Positions 1 to 10,299 are shown, counted from the stretch's first letter. The stretch: DNA of 52,574 nucleotides from Rhodocyclaceae bacterium (GCA_026415155.1 JAOAHQ010000068.1:1-52574), one strand, 5' to 3'. Notes: generated by a model not told the origin, from the sequence alone. Numbers and translations are program-made.

Positions 1-138
1 CGTCAGGCCAGCGCTTTGCCTTCGGCTTCCTCCAGATTTCCAGTCGCCCAGAACACCCTTGCCGTTCGGCTAACTCTTCCCCTTGCCGGGCGAGTAGAGG
101 ACTTCCACCTCCAAGTAAGTGCGCCCTGCCGGGCGCAC
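1..138 (-). mobile_element. Group II intron, 5' end only (domain I), cut by the contig edge
   Basis: Read on the minus strand, this stretch begins at 138 with GTGCG, the usual 5' boundary of group II introns. It continues with a perfect hairpin (GTGCGCCC, loop, GGGCGCAC), then CTTGGAGGTGGAAGTCCTCT and later GGAAGCCGAAGGCAAA, all familiar from domain I of bacterial group II introns. The intron starts a few bases after the T-rich side of the ompA terminator. That position is typical of bacterial class C introns, which insert behind intrinsic terminators. The reverse transcriptase/maturase and domains II-VI would lie beyond base 1 and are not in the window. The family is recognised by memory of conserved sequence, not by a covariance search. 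Confidence 0.75.
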
Positions 139-144
139 AAACCA

Positions 145-169
145 AAAAGCCCTGCAACGCAGGGCTTTT
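145..169 (-). terminator. Intrinsic terminator of ompA (bidirectional shape)
   Basis: Perfect stem AAAAGCCCTGC / GCAGGGCTTTT with loop AAC. On the minus strand it lies about 27 bases after the ompA stop and ends in TTTTTGG. It is also the apparent insertion landmark for the group II intron fragment that follows. Confidence 0.85.
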
Positions 170-196
170 GGCATCCTCATCGAATCGGGGATTGTC

Positions 197-895
197 TTAC
201 TTTGCTTCTTGGGTGCCAATCACTTCGATCTCGACGCGGCGATCAGGCTGCAGGCACTCGACGAGCTTCTTGTTCGAGCGATGCTCCTTGCCCATGTTCT
301 TGCACTTGTCACCGGTCACGGGCTGCTTCTCGCCCTTGCCTTCAGCATAGATGCGATTGGCTTCGATGCCTTTGCTCACGAGATAGTCCTTGACGGCAGC
401 GGCGCGGCGCTCGGAGAGCTTCTGGTTGTATTTGTCGGAGCCGATACGGTCGGCGTGACCGACGGCGATGACGACTTCGAGCTTGATGCCCTTCATGTCA
501 TCGACGAGCTTGTCGAGCTTGGCGCGGCCTTCGGGACGCAGCACGGCCTTGTCGAAGTCGAACAGCGCGTCGGCGGCCATCGTCACCTTTTGCGCGGCAG
601 GCTTCGGCGCCGGTGCGGCCGGCTTCTGCTCCTGCGCAGCGGGAGCAGCTGCGGGAGCGGCCTTCGGCTCTTCCTTCTTGACGAGATCGGGATCGCACTC
701 GGCGATCGCCATCGCCGGCGTCCAGTAGCCAGTGCGCCAGCACAGGCCGGCGCCGCTCTTGGCGACATAACCGCGCTGGTCGATCACATAGCCGACGGTG
801 CCCTTCATATCGACACCCGGCGTCTGCGCCTGGGCGGTGGCAGCAATGCCCAAGGCAGCGGCAAGCAGAATCGGTTTGGCAGCAGACTTCATCAT
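197..895 (-). CDS. ompA: OmpA-family outer membrane / peptidoglycan-binding protein
   Basis: 232 residues. A signal peptide (about 1-24, ending AQA) is followed by a short N-terminal region of ~50 residues containing WRTGYWTPAMA. An Ala/Pro/Lys-rich linker runs from about 75 to 100. The C-terminal OmpA domain (about 105-228) contains the peptidoglycan-binding pattern GHADRIGSDKYNQKLSERRA. There is no eight-stranded beta-barrel as in E. coli OmpA; this is the short betaproteobacterial type that anchors the outer membrane to the cell wall. The start is the first of two adjacent ATGs, preceded by GGGAAG. It lies 77 bases downstream of the amidohydrolase gene on the same strand and ends in a strong terminator. 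Confidence 0.88.
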   Translation of the reverse strand: MMKSAAKPILLAAALGIAATAQAQTPGVDMKGTVGYVIDQRGYVAKSGAGLCWRTGYWTPAMAIAECDPDLVKKEEPKAAPAAAPAAQEQKPAAPAPKPAAQKVTMAADALFDFDKAVLRPEGRAKLDKLVDDMKGIKLEVVIAVGHADRIGSDKYNQKLSERRAAAVKDYLVSKGIEANRIYAEGKGEKQPVTGDKCKNMGKEHRSNKKLVECLQPDRRVEIEVIGTQEAK

Positions 896-972
896 GTTTT
901 TCTTCCCTCGTGTAAGCGTTGGAGATGCGAAATGGCTGACGGGAGATGCAACGGCTACAGTTGCGTGCGCAT

Positions 973-2322
973 TTAAAGTTGCAACTGCTCAATTAGTTTA
1001 TTTTGCCACATTCTCGTGCTTTGCAGCAACGACCGTTCATCAAAACCGCATGGCTTTTTGTCATCTATTCGCAACTGGCCGGCCACCCAGACATGGCTGA
1101 CGGCCTCGCGACCGGCCGTATGGACCAGATGGGAAACCGGATCGTAGCAGGGCATGAGCAGCCAATCGTCGAGCTCTACGGCGATGCAGTCGGCGCTTTT
1201 GCCCACTTCGAGCGAGCCGATCTCATGGGCCAATCCCAGCGCGCGCGCACCTTCGAGGGTGGCCATGCGCAAGAGCTGGTGGGCAGGCAGAAGCGCCGCA
1301 TCTTGGCCGGCGACCTTCGCCAGCAGGCTGGCGTGGCGCATCTCGGCAAAGAGGTCGAGTCGGTTGTTGCTGGCCGCGCCGTCGCTGCCGAGCCCCACCG
1401 ATAGGCCGCGCTCGAGCATCGCGGCGACGGGGGTGATGCCGCTGGCGAGCTTCATGTTCGAGGTCGGGCAGTGGGCGACGTGGCTGCCGCGCGCAGCGAG
1501 CAAGTCGATTTCCTCGGCCTCGAGATGCACGGCATGGACGGCGATGAGCCGTTCATCGACGAGGCCGAGGCGTTCTAGGCGCGCCAGCGGGCGCACGCCA
1601 TGCTCTTTGAGGCTAGCGGCGATCTCGTCGTGGGTCTCATGCACGTGGAGGTGGATCGGCGCATCGATCGCCCGCGCGATTTCGGCCACGCGTACGAAGG
1701 TCGCATCGGCGACGGTGTAGGGGGCGTGGGGAGCTAGGCAAAACGAGATGAGCGGCTCTTCGGCAAACGAGGCGCGGGCGGCAAGCCCCTTGTCGAGGTA
1801 CTCGGCCGGCCCGCTGCCGTAGGCGCTGGGAAACTCGAACACCGTGATGCCGAGCGCCGCCCGCATGCCGGCCGCGAGCGCGGCGCGGGCAGCCTCGGCG
1901 GGAAAGAAATACATATCGTTGAAGCAGGTGATGCCGCCTTTGAGCATTTCCCAGCAGGCAAGCAGCGTGCCGTCATAGACGAACTGCGGTGAGACGCAGC
2001 GGCTTTCGGCCGGCCAGATGCGCTCCTTGAGCCAGCGCATCAGCGGCATGTCGTCGGCAAAGCCGCGCAGCAGGGTCATTGCGGCATGGGTATGCAGATT
2101 GACAAGCCCCGGCAGCAGGACATGATGTTCGAGCCGGCGCCGTTGCCGTGCAACATAGCGGGCAGCGGCCTCGTGACTGGGGAGGAGATCGAGGATGCGG
2201 TCAGCCTGGATAACGAGGCTATGGTGTTCGAAAACGGTACCGGCGGGCTCGATGGGCACGATCCAGCGCGCCTCGAGGATGAGATCGACGACTTCTGGAG
2301 AAGCGGAGGCAGGCGCAGTCAT
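973..2322 (-). CDS. mtaD: TRZ/ATZ-family amidohydrolase, probable 5-methylthioadenosine/S-adenosylhomocysteine deaminase
   Basis: 449 residues from the chosen ATG at 2322, which starts MTAPASASPEVVDL. The frame stays open upstream to 2373, but that would run up to the gyrA start codon, so the shorter form is preferred. Metal-binding motifs of the amidohydrolase superfamily are visible: HTHAAMTLLRGFADD near the N-terminal third, HVHETHDEI in the middle, HAVH, and GSDGAASNN for the late aspartate. The family deaminates adenosine-derived nucleosides such as SAH or MTA in the methyl cycle; related members act on guanine or triazines, so exact substrate is inferred. It is divergent from gyrA with a 53-base gap and upstream of ompA. 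Confidence 0.8.
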   Translation of the reverse strand: MTAPASASPEVVDLILEARWIVPIEPAGTVFEHHSLVIQADRILDLLPSHEAAARYVARQRRRLEHHVLLPGLVNLHTHAAMTLLRGFADDMPLMRWLKERIWPAESRCVSPQFVYDGTLLACWEMLKGGITCFNDMYFFPAEAARAALAAGMRAALGITVFEFPSAYGSGPAEYLDKGLAARASFAEEPLISFCLAPHAPYTVADATFVRVAEIARAIDAPIHLHVHETHDEIAASLKEHGVRPLARLERLGLVDERLIAVHAVHLEAEEIDLLAARGSHVAHCPTSNMKLASGITPVAAMLERGLSVGLGSDGAASNNRLDLFAEMRHASLLAKVAGQDAALLPAHQLLRMATLEGARALGLAHEIGSLEVGKSADCIAVELDDWLLMPCYDPVSHLVHTAGREAVSHVWVAGQLRIDDKKPCGFDERSLLQSTRMWQNKLIEQLQL

Positions 2323-2375
2323 GGGTGTAGAATCCAAAATTTTCAATTGCTTCATTCTAGCGGGCTTGCCCATCC
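2323..2375. promoter_or_regulatory. Divergent intergenic region between mtaD and gyrA
   Basis: This 53-base AT-richer gap must carry the starts for both divergent genes, or their leaders. TAGAAT-like -10 candidates occur on both strands (2328-2333 forward; 2354-2359 reverse), but no convincing -35 element is seen. The assignment rests on gene orientation. Confidence 0.35.
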
Positions 2376-4931
2376 ATGACTGCCGCTGCTGCTTCCGATT
2401 TCGCCAAAGAGACCCTGCCCGTCAGTCTCGAAGAGGAGATGCGCCACTCCTACCTCGATTACGCGATGAGCGTAATCGTCGGGCGGGCGCTTCCTGATGC
2501 GCGCGATGGCCTGAAACCCGTCCATCGGCGCGTGCTTTATGCCATGCACGAGCTTGGCAACGACTGGAACAAGCCCTATAAGAAGTCGGCGCGCATCGTC
2601 GGGGACGTCATTGGTAAATATCACCCGCATGGCGATACGGCGGTCTATGACACGATCGTGCGCATGGCGCAGGATTTTTCCTTGCGCTATATGCTTATCG
2701 ACGGTCAGGGCAACTTCGGCTCCATCGATGGCGACAATGCGGCGGCGATGCGTTATACCGAAGTGCGCATGGCGCGCATCGGCCACGAGCTCTTGGCCGA
2801 CATCGACAAGGAGACCGTCGATTTCGGGCCGAACTACGATGGCTCGGAAAAAGAGCCGCTGGTGTTGCCGGCGAAGATTCCGAACCTGCTCATCAACGGC
2901 AGCGCCGGCATTGCGGTCGGCATGGCGACCAACATTCCGCCGCACAACCTCAATGAGGTCGTCGATGCCTGCATCGCGCTGCTGGAAAACCCGCAGATCG
3001 CGATCGAGGAACTGATCAAGATCATTCCGGCGCCGGATTTCCCGACCGCCGGGCTCATCTATGGCGTGGCAGGCGTGCGTGAGGGCTATCTCACCGGCCG
3101 CGGCCGCGTCATCATGCGCGCCCGCACGCATTTCGAGGAGCTGAAATCCGGTCGCCAGGCGATCATCGTCGATGAGCTGCCCTACCAGGTCAACAAGAGG
3201 ACGCTGCTTGAAAAGATCGCCGAACTGGTCAAGGAAAAAAAGCTCGAGGGCATCACGCACATCCAGGACGAATCCGACAAGTCCGGCATGCGCGTGGTGA
3301 TCGAACTGGCGCGCGGCGAAGTGCCCGAGGTGGTCTTAAACAATCTGTTCAAGCAGACGCAGCTGCAAGAGACCTTCGGCATGAACATGGTGGCGCTCGT
3401 CGATGGCCGCCCGCAGACGCTGAATCTGAAGCAGCTGCTCGAATGTTTCCTCGCCCATCGCCGCGAGGTGGTGACCCGGCGCACGGTGTTCGAGCTCAGG
3501 AAGGCCCGCGAGCGCGGCCACACCCTCGAGGGCCTCGCGGTGGCGCTCTCCAATGTCGACGAGGTGATCGCCCTGATCAAGGCGGCGCCCACGCCTGCCG
3601 ATGCCAAACGCGAACTGATGGCGCGCGCCTGGCGTTCATCCCTCGTCGAGGACATGCTCGCGCGCGCCAGCGCCGAAGCGGCCAGGCCCACCGGCTTGCC
3701 GCCCGAATTCGGCTTGTCTAAGCGTGGCTATTTTCTCTCCGAGGCTCAGGCGCAGGCCATCCTCGATCTACGCCTGCAGCGCTTGACCGGTCTCGAGCAG
3801 GACAAGATCCTGGGCGAATACCGCGAAGTGATGGCCGAGATCGAGGATCTCTTGGACATCCTCGCGCGGCCGGAGCGCATCACGCAGATCATCGTCGAAG
3901 AGCTGGCTGCCTTGAAGGCGCAGTTTGGCGACAAACGCCGCTCCGAGATCGTCCTGCAGACGGCCGACATCCAGCTCGAAGACTTGATCGCCCGTGAGGA
4001 CATGGTCGTGACCCTCTCCCATGCCGGTTACATCAAGCGCCAGAGCCTCGACGAGTATCGCACGCAGCGCCACGGCGGGCGGGGCAAGAAGGCCGCCGAG
4101 GTGAAGGACGACGATTTCGTCGAACGCCTCTTCATCGCCAACACCCACGACACGCTGCTGTGCTTTTCGAACCGCGGCCGCGTCTATTGGCTCAAGGTCT
4201 ATGAGGTGCCGGAAGGCTCGCGCAGCTCGCGCGGCAAGCCGATCGTCAATCTCTTCCCCCTGGAGGAAGGCGAGAAGATCACCGCCGTCTTGCCAACGCC
4301 GACTTTCGACGAGGCGCACTTCGTCTTCATGGCCACCGCCATGGGGACGGTGAAGAAGACGCCGCTTGTCGAATTCGCCAATCCTAGACGGGCCGGCATC
4401 ATCGCCGTCAATCTCGACGAGGGCGATTATCTGATCGGTGCGGCGATCACCGATGGCAGCTGCGACGTGATGCTGTTTTCCGATGCCGGCAAGGCGGTGC
4501 GCTTTGCCGAGGAGGACGTGCGGCCGATGGGGCGCACGGCGCGCGGCGTGCGCGGCATGATGCTCGACGAAGGACAGCGGGTCATCTGCATGCTGGTGGC
4601 CAAGGACGAGCAGCTCAACGTCTTGACGGCCACTGAGAACGGCTATGGCAAGCGCACGCCGATTGCCGAATATACGAAGCACGGCCGCGGCACGAAAGGC
4701 ATGATCGCGATCCAGACCTCCGAGCGCAATGGTGCGCTGATCGGCGCCGTGCTGGTCGAGGAGAGCGATGAGGTGATGCTGATCTCGACCGGCGGCGTGC
4801 TGATCCGAAGCCGTGTCGATCAAGTGCGCGAGACCGGCCGCTCGGCGCAGGGCGTGCGGCTCATCCAGCTCGACGATGGCACCAAGCTCGCCGGCATCGA
4901 AAAGGTCATCGAAACCGAAGACGAGGAGTAA
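2376..4931 (+). CDS. gyrA: DNA gyrase subunit A
   Basis: 851 residues. The breakage-reunion domain begins [20 protein letters not shown] and holds the catalytic tyrosine in [11 protein letters not shown] (about Tyr127). The quinolone-region motif reads [17 protein letters not shown], with Thr where E. coli has Ser83 and the acidic Asp87 kept. The C-terminal beta-pinwheel includes the GyrA-box-like [10 protein letters not shown]. With GyrB it introduces negative supercoils. A copy of the 23-bp dispersed repeat (4284-4306) lies inside the coding frame as AVLPTPTF in a C-terminal blade loop. serC starts two bases after the stop, so the genes are probably co-transcribed. Confidence 0.97.
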   Translation: MTAAAASDFAKETLPVSLEEEMRHSYLDYAMSVIVGRALPDARDGLKPVHRRVLYAMHELGNDWNKPYKKSARIVGDVIGKYHPHGDTAVYDTIVRMAQDFSLRYMLIDGQGNFGSIDGDNAAAMRYTEVRMARIGHELLADIDKETVDFGPNYDGSEKEPLVLPAKIPNLLINGSAGIAVGMATNIPPHNLNEVVDACIALLENPQIAIEELIKIIPAPDFPTAGLIYGVAGVREGYLTGRGRVIMRARTHFEELKSGRQAIIVDELPYQVNKRTLLEKIAELVKEKKLEGITHIQDESDKSGMRVVIELARGEVPEVVLNNLFKQTQLQETFGMNMVALVDGRPQTLNLKQLLECFLAHRREVVTRRTVFELRKARERGHTLEGLAVALSNVDEVIALIKAAPTPADAKRELMARAWRSSLVEDMLARASAEAARPTGLPPEFGLSKRGYFLSEAQAQAILDLRLQRLTGLEQDKILGEYREVMAEIEDLLDILARPERITQIIVEELAALKAQFGDKRRSEIVLQTADIQLEDLIAREDMVVTLSHAGYIKRQSLDEYRTQRHGGRGKKAAEVKDDDFVERLFIANTHDTLLCFSNRGRVYWLKVYEVPEGSRSSRGKPIVNLFPLEEGEKITAVLPTPTFDEAHFVFMATAMGTVKKTPLVEFANPRRAGIIAVNLDEGDYLIGAAITDGSCDVMLFSDAGKAVRFAEEDVRPMGRTARGVRGMMLDEGQRVICMLVAKDEQLNVLTATENGYGKRTPIAEYTKHGRGTKGMIAIQTSERNGALIGAVLVEESDEVMLISTGGVLIRSRVDQVRETGRSAQGVRLIQLDDGTKLAGIEKVIETEDEE
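4284..4306 (+). repeat. 23-bp dispersed repeat, copy 1 (inside gyrA)
   Basis: GCCGTCTTGCC followed directly by AACGCCGACTTT. It differs from the consensus only at the first G of the right half. It is translated as part of GyrA. Confidence 0.75.
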
Positions 4932-4933
4932 AA

Positions 4934-6016
4934 ATGGCACGCGTATTCAACTTCAGCGCCGGCCCCGCCGCGCTGCCCGAGGAAGTGCTCCAGCAGGCTG
5001 CCGAGGAGATGCTCGACTGGCATGGCGCCGGCATGTCGGTGATGGAAATGAGCCACCGCGGCAAGGAATTCATGGGCATCGCCGCGCAGGCCGAGGCCGA
5101 TCTGCGCGAACTCATAGGCATTCCGGCTCATTACAAGGTGCTCTTCCTGCAAGGCGGAGCATCGCTCCAGTTCGAGATGGTGCCGATCAACCTCTTGCGC
5201 GGCAAGCCAGTAGCCGATTACATCCACACCGGCGAATGGGCGAAAAAGGCGATCAAGGCGGCCAAGACCTTCTGCAACGTCAATGTCGCGGCGAGCAGCG
5301 AGGACAAGGGCTTCACTTATGCGCCGGCGCAAAGCGAATGGAAGCTTTCCAAAGACGCGGCCTACGTGCATTACACGGCCAACGAGACGATCGGCGGCGT
5401 CGAATTCCACTGGACGCCCGAGACGGGCGAGGTGCCGCTCGTCTGCGACATGTCCTCGAACATCCTCTCGAGGCCGATCGACGTCAGCAAGTACGGGCTC
5501 ATTTATGCCGGCGCGCAAAAGAACATCGGGCCGGCGGGACTGACCATCGTCATCGTGCGCGAGGATCTCGTCGGCAAGGCCGTGCCGACGCCGCCGACAA
5601 TGCTCGATTACAAGACCCACGTCGAGGCCGAGTCGATGTACAACACGCCGCCTACCTATGCGATCTACATCGCCGGCCTCGTCTTCCAGTGGCTGAAACG
5701 CCAGGGCGGCCTCGCGGCGATGGAGCAAAAGAACATCGAGAAAGCGAAGCTCCTTTATGACTACCTTGACTCGACCGAGTTCTACAAGAACCCGGTGAGG
5801 AAGGAAGACCGCTCGCGCATGAACGTGCCCTTCACGCTCAAGGACGCCTCGCTCGACGAAGCCTTCCTCAAAGGCGCCAAGGAACGCGGTCTCGTGCAAT
5901 TGAAGGGCCACCGTTCGGTGGGCGGTATGCGCGCCTCGATCTACAACGCGATGCCGAAGGAGGGCGTCGTGGCGCTCGTCGACTATATGCGTGAATTCGA
6001 GCAGCGCCATGGCTGA
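4934..6016 (+). CDS. serC: Phosphoserine aminotransferase
   Basis: 360 residues, class V aminotransferase fold. It converts 3-phosphohydroxypyruvate to phosphoserine with glutamate, and in many proteobacteria also serves the pyridoxal phosphate pathway. The protein opens with [17 protein letters not shown]. The PLP lysine is seen in [12 protein letters not shown] (about Lys196), and the C-terminal substrate loop reads [22 protein letters not shown] lies 7 bases before the ATG. It sits between gyrA and serA, with an 8-base overlap into serA, so two consecutive serine-pathway enzymes are coupled. Confidence 0.96.
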   Translation: MARVFNFSAGPAALPEEVLQQAAEEMLDWHGAGMSVMEMSHRGKEFMGIAAQAEADLRELIGIPAHYKVLFLQGGASLQFEMVPINLLRGKPVADYIHTGEWAKKAIKAAKTFCNVNVAASSEDKGFTYAPAQSEWKLSKDAAYVHYTANETIGGVEFHWTPETGEVPLVCDMSSNILSRPIDVSKYGLIYAGAQKNIGPAGLTIVIVREDLVGKAVPTPPTMLDYKTHVEAESMYNTPPTYAIYIAGLVFQWLKRQGGLAAMEQKNIEKAKLLYDYLDSTEFYKNPVRKEDRSRMNVPFTLKDASLDEAFLKGAKERGLVQLKGHRSVGGMRASIYNAMPKEGVVALVDYMREFEQRHG

Positions 6017-7190
6017 GCCCTTCCGCGTCCTCGTCCTCAACAACGTCTCGCCGACTGGCTTAAAGCGCCTCGGCGAGCGTTTCGTCTGCGCCAAGGAAGT
6101 CGAACGCCCGCATGCGATCCTGTTGCGCTCCGCCGATCTTCACGGCGTCGAGATTCCCGACTCGGTGCTCGCCATCGGCCGCGCCGGCTCAGGCACCAAC
6201 AACATCCCGGTGGCCAAGCTGAGTCAGCGCGGCGTGCCGGTATTCAACGCTCCCGGCGCGAACGCCAATGCCGTCAAGGAATTGGTGCTCGCCGGCATGC
6301 TGATGGCGGCGAGGAATCTGCCGGCGGCGATGAAGTTCGTCGCCGCACTCGATCCTGCCGATGCCGAGATGGAGAAAAAGGTCGAGGCCGGCAAAAAGGC
6401 TTTTGCCGGCTTCGAGCTCGCCGGCCATACGCTTGGCGTCGTCGGCTTGGGCAAGATCGGCTGCCTCGTCGCCGATGCGGCGATCCGGCTCGGCATGCAG
6501 GTGATCGGCTATGACCCGGAAATCACTGTCGAGGCGGCCTGGAGCTTGCCCGCCCAGGTGAAGAAGGCCAATTCGCTCGCCGAGGTGCTCAAGATCAGCC
6601 ACTTCGTCACCTTGCACGTGCCGCTTATCGAGGCGACGAAAAAGATGATCAACGCCGATGGCCTCGCTCAGATGAAACACGGCGCGATCCTGCTCAATTT
6701 CTCACGCGAAGGAGTGGTCGACGAGGCGGCCGTGCTTGCCGCGCTGGAGGCCAAGAAGCTTGCCTATTACGTCTGCGATTTCCCAAGCGCTCGCGTCAAT
6801 GCCCACCCGCAGGTCATCGCGCTGCCGCATCTTGGCGCCTCGACGCGCGAGGCGGAAGAGAATTGCGCCATCATAGTCGCCGACCAAGTGCGCGATTACC
6901 TGATCGATGGCAACATCGTCAATGCGGTGAATTTCCCGACCGTCGTGATGCCGCGCGAAGCGGCTTACCGCGTCGCGATCGCCAATGCCAACGTACCCAA
7001 CATGGTCGGCCAAATTACGGCGGCGATGGCGAGCGCTGGGCTCAATATCCACAACATGATGAACAAGTCGAAACGGGACGTCGCCTACACCCTCGTCGAT
7101 GTCGATAGTCCGGTACCGCCGGCGGTGATCGATGCGATCAGGAAAATCGATGGCGTGCTCGCGGTGCGCTATCTGCCGCAGGAAGTCTGA
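6009..7190 (+). CDS. serA: D-3-phosphoglycerate dehydrogenase
   Basis: 393 residues from ATG 6009, which overlaps the end of serC; the open frame begins earlier at 5991 but inside serC. It oxidises 3-phosphoglycerate to phosphohydroxypyruvate, the first step of serine synthesis. Visible features are the NAD-binding Rossmann motif [16 protein letters not shown], the catalytic stretch [12 protein letters not shown], the catalytic His region [14 protein letters not shown], and a C-terminal ACT-like regulatory domain (about 320-393, [19 protein letters not shown]). This domain suggests serine feedback control. Its TGA overlaps the ATG of pheA. Confidence 0.92.
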   Translation: MAEPFRVLVLNNVSPTGLKRLGERFVCAKEVERPHAILLRSADLHGVEIPDSVLAIGRAGSGTNNIPVAKLSQRGVPVFNAPGANANAVKELVLAGMLMAARNLPAAMKFVAALDPADAEMEKKVEAGKKAFAGFELAGHTLGVVGLGKIGCLVADAAIRLGMQVIGYDPEITVEAAWSLPAQVKKANSLAEVLKISHFVTLHVPLIEATKKMINADGLAQMKHGAILLNFSREGVVDEAAVLAALEAKKLAYYVCDFPSARVNAHPQVIALPHLGASTREAEENCAIIVADQVRDYLIDGNIVNAVNFPTVVMPREAAYRVAIANANVPNMVGQITAAMASAGLNIHNMMNKSKRDVAYTLVDVDSPVPPAVIDAIRKIDGVLAVRYLPQEV

Positions 7191-8272
7191 TGGCCGACGA
7201 AGCCGAAGCACTCGCCCGGCTGCGTGAAGGCATCGATGCGATCGATGCCGAGCTGCTGCGCTTGTTGAACGAGCGGGCCAGGCTCGCACAGCGCGTCGGG
7301 GAGCTCAAGCGCGGCAACATTTACCGCCCCGAGCGTGAGGCACAGGTCTTGCGGCGCATTGCCGAACTGAATGCCGGCCCGCTGCCGGAAGGCGCGGTGC
7401 GCACGATCTTCCGCGAGATCATGTCGGCTTGTCTCGCGCTCGAGCAGCCGCTCAAGATCGCCTATTTCGGCCCGGCCGGCACCTTTACCGAATCGGCGGC
7501 GAAGAAGCATTTCGGCTCGGCGCCCGTCTTTACGCCTTATCTCACCATCGATGATGTTTTCCGCGCCGTCGAGGCTGCTCAAGCCGATTACGGCGTGGTG
7601 CCGATCGAGAACTCGACCGAAGGCTCGGTCGGCCGCACGCTCGATCAGATGCTCATCTCGCCCTTGATGATCTGTGGTGAGGTGAATCTGCGCATCCACC
7701 AAAACCTGATGAGCAAGGCCGATTCGCTCGCGAGCGTCAAGAAGCTTTATTCCCATGCCCAGTCGCTCGCCCAATGCCACGAGTGGTTGAACCGGAATCT
7801 GCCCAGCCTCCCGCGCGTGCCGGTGGCGAGCAATGCCGAGGCCGCGCGCCTGGCGGCCGAAGACCCCGAGTCCTGCGCGATCGCCGGCGAGGCCGCCGCG
7901 CGCCTTTATGAGCTCAACATCCTCGCCGCCAACATCGAGGACGATCCAAACAACACGACGCGCTTCGTCGTGCTCGCCACACACGATGCCGGCCCTTCGG
8001 GCAACGACAAGACGTCGTTTGTCTGCTCGGCGCAGAACAAACCCGGCGCGGTGCATGACCTGCTCACTCCCTTGAAGCTGCATGGCGTTTCGATGTCGCG
8101 CTTCGAGTCACGGCCGGCGCGCGGCTTTGGCAATTCGCGCTGGGAATACGTGTTCTTCATCGATGTCGAGGGGCATCGCCAGGAGACCCATGTCGCGGCC
8201 GCCTTGGAGGAGATGAAGGGCTGTGTCGGGTTCCTCAAAGAGCTGGGTTCCTATCCCAAAGCCGTCACTTGA
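7190..8272 (+). CDS. pheA: Bifunctional chorismate mutase / prephenate dehydratase
   Basis: 360 residues. An AroQ-type chorismate mutase domain (about 1-85; LREGIDAIDAELLRLLNERA) precedes a prephenate dehydratase domain (about 90-270; YFGPAGTFTESAA, ENSTEGSVGRTLD) and a C-terminal ACT domain carrying the phenylalanine-binding motif SRFESRPARG. It makes phenylpyruvate from chorismate and is presumably inhibited by phenylalanine. The start ATG shares its first base with the serA stop (TGATG). It belongs to the aromatic amino acid operon with hisC, tyrA and aroA. Confidence 0.95.
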   Translation: MADEAEALARLREGIDAIDAELLRLLNERARLAQRVGELKRGNIYRPEREAQVLRRIAELNAGPLPEGAVRTIFREIMSACLALEQPLKIAYFGPAGTFTESAAKKHFGSAPVFTPYLTIDDVFRAVEAAQADYGVVPIENSTEGSVGRTLDQMLISPLMICGEVNLRIHQNLMSKADSLASVKKLYSHAQSLAQCHEWLNRNLPSLPRVPVASNAEAARLAAEDPESCAIAGEAAARLYELNILAANIEDDPNNTTRFVVLATHDAGPSGNDKTSFVCSAQNKPGAVHDLLTPLKLHGVSMSRFESRPARGFGNSRWEYVFFIDVEGHRQETHVAAALEEMKGCVGFLKELGSYPKAVT

Positions 8273-8282
8273 GCATTCCATC

Positions 8283-9371
8283 ATGAGCCTCATCGATCAC
8301 GCACTGCCCTATGTGCGCAAGATTTCCCCCTATGTGCCGGGCAAACCAATCACCGAGCTCGCCCGCGAGATGGGGCTGCCGCCCGAGCGCATCGTCAAGC
8401 TCGCCTCGAACGAAAATCCCTTGGGCATGAGCCCGAAGGCGCGCGCCGCCGTCGAGCAGGCGCTGGCGGGCCTCGAGCGCTATCCCGATCAATACGAGCT
8501 GATCGCGAAGCTTGCCGAGCAACTGGGCGTGGCCCAGCCGCAGATCGTGCTCGGCAATGGTTCGAACGACGTGCTCGACCTCGTCGCGCGCGTCTTTCTC
8601 GCGCCGGGGCGCTCGGCGGTGTTCTCGCAGCACGCCTTCGCCGTCTATCCGCTGGCGACGATGAGCACGGGCGCCGAGTGTCTCGTCGCACCGGCGAAGC
8701 ACTATGGCCACGACCTCGAGGCGATGCGCGCCGCGATCCGGCCCGATACGCGGGTAGTCTGGATCGCCAATCCGAACAACCCGACCGGCAACTTCCTGCC
8801 CTATGCCGAAGTGCATGCCTTTTTGAAGGCGGTGCCGGCCGAGGTCGTGGTCGTGCTCGACGAGGCCTACAACGAGTATCTGCCGCCTGCTGAGCGCGCC
8901 GATACCATCGGCTGGTTGAAGGACTTTCCCAATCTCGTCATCACGCGCACCTTTTCGAAAATCTATGGCCTGGCGGGCTTGCGCGTCGGCTATGCCGTCG
9001 CTGCGCCGGAGGTGGCGGATTTGATGAACCGCGTGCGCCAGCCCTTCAACGTCAATCACCTCGCGCTCGCCGCGGCGGCGGCGGCGCGGGATGATCATCT
9101 GTTCGTCGCCGAGAGCTATGAGCTCAACCGCCGCGGCATGGAACAGATCGTTGCAGGCCTCAAGCGCCTTGGCCTCGAGCACATTCCCTCGCACGGCAAT
9201 TTCGTGACCTTCGCCGTGCCGGATGGCGCGGCCGTGAATCAGAAACTGCTCAAGCAAGGCATCATCGTGCGGCCGATTGGCGGCTATGGCCTGCCGAATC
9301 ATTTGCGCGTAACGATCGGCCTCGAAACCGAGAACGCGCGCTTTCTCGCAGCCTTGGAGAAGAGCCTCTGA
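8283..9371 (+). CDS. hisC: Histidinol-phosphate / aromatic aminotransferase
   Basis: 362 residues from ATG 8283 (MSLIDHALPYVRKISPYVPG). The frame runs back into pheA but the homologous start is here. It is a class I/II aminotransferase with PNNPTGNFLP and the PLP lysine in TRTFSKIYGLAGLRVGY (about Lys226). The family transaminates histidinol phosphate; copies placed between pheA and tyrA commonly also or mainly transaminate phenylpyruvate, hydroxyphenylpyruvate or prephenate. That role is inferred from the neighbours. Its TGA overlaps the tyrA ATG. Confidence 0.93.
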   Translation: MSLIDHALPYVRKISPYVPGKPITELAREMGLPPERIVKLASNENPLGMSPKARAAVEQALAGLERYPDQYELIAKLAEQLGVAQPQIVLGNGSNDVLDLVARVFLAPGRSAVFSQHAFAVYPLATMSTGAECLVAPAKHYGHDLEAMRAAIRPDTRVVWIANPNNPTGNFLPYAEVHAFLKAVPAEVVVVLDEAYNEYLPPAERADTIGWLKDFPNLVITRTFSKIYGLAGLRVGYAVAAPEVADLMNRVRQPFNVNHLALAAAAAARDDHLFVAESYELNRRGMEQIVAGLKRLGLEHIPSHGNFVTFAVPDGAAVNQKLLKQGIIVRPIGGYGLPNHLRVTIGLETENARFLAALEKSL

Positions 9372-10291
9372 TGGGCAAGCTCGTCATTGCCGGCGTCGGG
9401 CTCATCGGTGGCTCTTTCGCGCTAGCCATCAAGTCGGCGCTGGCGGGACGGCCTGACTGCCCTCGCATCGTCGGCATGGGCCGCTCGCGCGCCTCGCTCG
9501 AAGAGGCGCTCGCCTTGGGCGTCATCGACGAGATCGGGCGCGATTGGCCTAGTGCGCTCGCAGGCGCCGACCTCGTGCTGCTCGCCATACCGGTCGGCCA
9601 GATGGCACCGGTGATGCAGGTGATCGCGCCGCATCTTGGCCCGCATACCCTGGTCACCGATGGCGGGAGCACCAAGAGCGACGTCATCGCCGCCGCGCGC
9701 GCCGCCTTTGGCGAAAAGGTCGGCCAATTCATCCCGGGCCATCCGATCGCCGGCGCGGAAAAGAGCGGTGTCGCCGCAGCCAAGGCCGATCTGTATCTCG
9801 GCAAGCGCGTCGTGCTCACCCCTTTGCCCGAAAATCGGCCCGAAGACCTCGACGCCGTCAAACGGGTTTGGGAGCTCGCCGGCGCGCACGTCACGATGCT
9901 CGCGCCAGAAGAGCACGATCGCGTCTTCGCCGCGGTGTCCCATTTGCCGCATCTTTTGGCCTTCGCACTCGTGCATGAGCTTGCCTGCCGCGACGATGCC
10001 GAACGGTTGTTCTCCTTCGCGGCGAGCGGCTTTCGCGATTTCACGCGCATCGCGAGCAGCCACCCCGAGATGTGGCGAGACATTTGCCTTGCCAACCGGC
10101 AGGCATTGATGAAGGAACTCGATGCCTTCATGGCCGAGCTATTGAAGACGCGCGTCCTCTTGGCGAGCTCAAACGCAGTGGGGCTTGAACGGATGTTCGC
10201 CGCGGCGCGGGCGCGGCGCGAGGCTTGGCTTGCAGCGCAATTGCCGGCGGAAGAAGCAGGGGATTATCATTGCGCGCGTCATGACGATTAG
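9371..10291 (+). CDS. tyrA: Prephenate dehydrogenase
   Basis: 306 residues. It oxidatively decarboxylates prephenate to 4-hydroxyphenylpyruvate for tyrosine synthesis. The N-terminal dinucleotide fold reads VIAGVGLIGGSFALAI; later come TDGGSTKSDV and the prephenate-binding stretch FIPGHPIAGAEKSG, followed by SHLPHLLAFAL. A copy of the 23-bp repeat lies at 9431-9453, encoding KSALAGRP between the first helix and second strand, where relatives seem to have a shorter link. Translationally coupled to hisC by a TGATG overlap. Confidence 0.94.
   Translation: MGKLVIAGVGLIGGSFALAIKSALAGRPDCPRIVGMGRSRASLEEALALGVIDEIGRDWPSALAGADLVLLAIPVGQMAPVMQVIAPHLGPHTLVTDGGSTKSDVIAAARAAFGEKVGQFIPGHPIAGAEKSGVAAAKADLYLGKRVVLTPLPENRPEDLDAVKRVWELAGAHVTMLAPEEHDRVFAAVSHLPHLLAFALVHELACRDDAERLFSFAASGFRDFTRIASSHPEMWRDICLANRQALMKELDAFMAELLKTRVLLASSNAVGLERMFAAARARREAWLAAQLPAEEAGDYHCARHDD
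9431..9453 (-). repeat. 23-bp dispersed repeat, copy 2 (inside tyrA)
   Basis: On the minus strand GCCGTCCCGCC followed directly by AGCGCCGACTT, with the last position changed. It is translated in tyrA as KSALAGRP. Confidence 0.8.
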
Positions 10292-10299
10292 AGGTGCTC

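Noticed and set aside
1-196. Small open frames on the plus strand at the left end (e.g. ending VSAPCRAHK)
   Set aside because: They are the antisense of the group II intron 5' region, a known source of false proteins.
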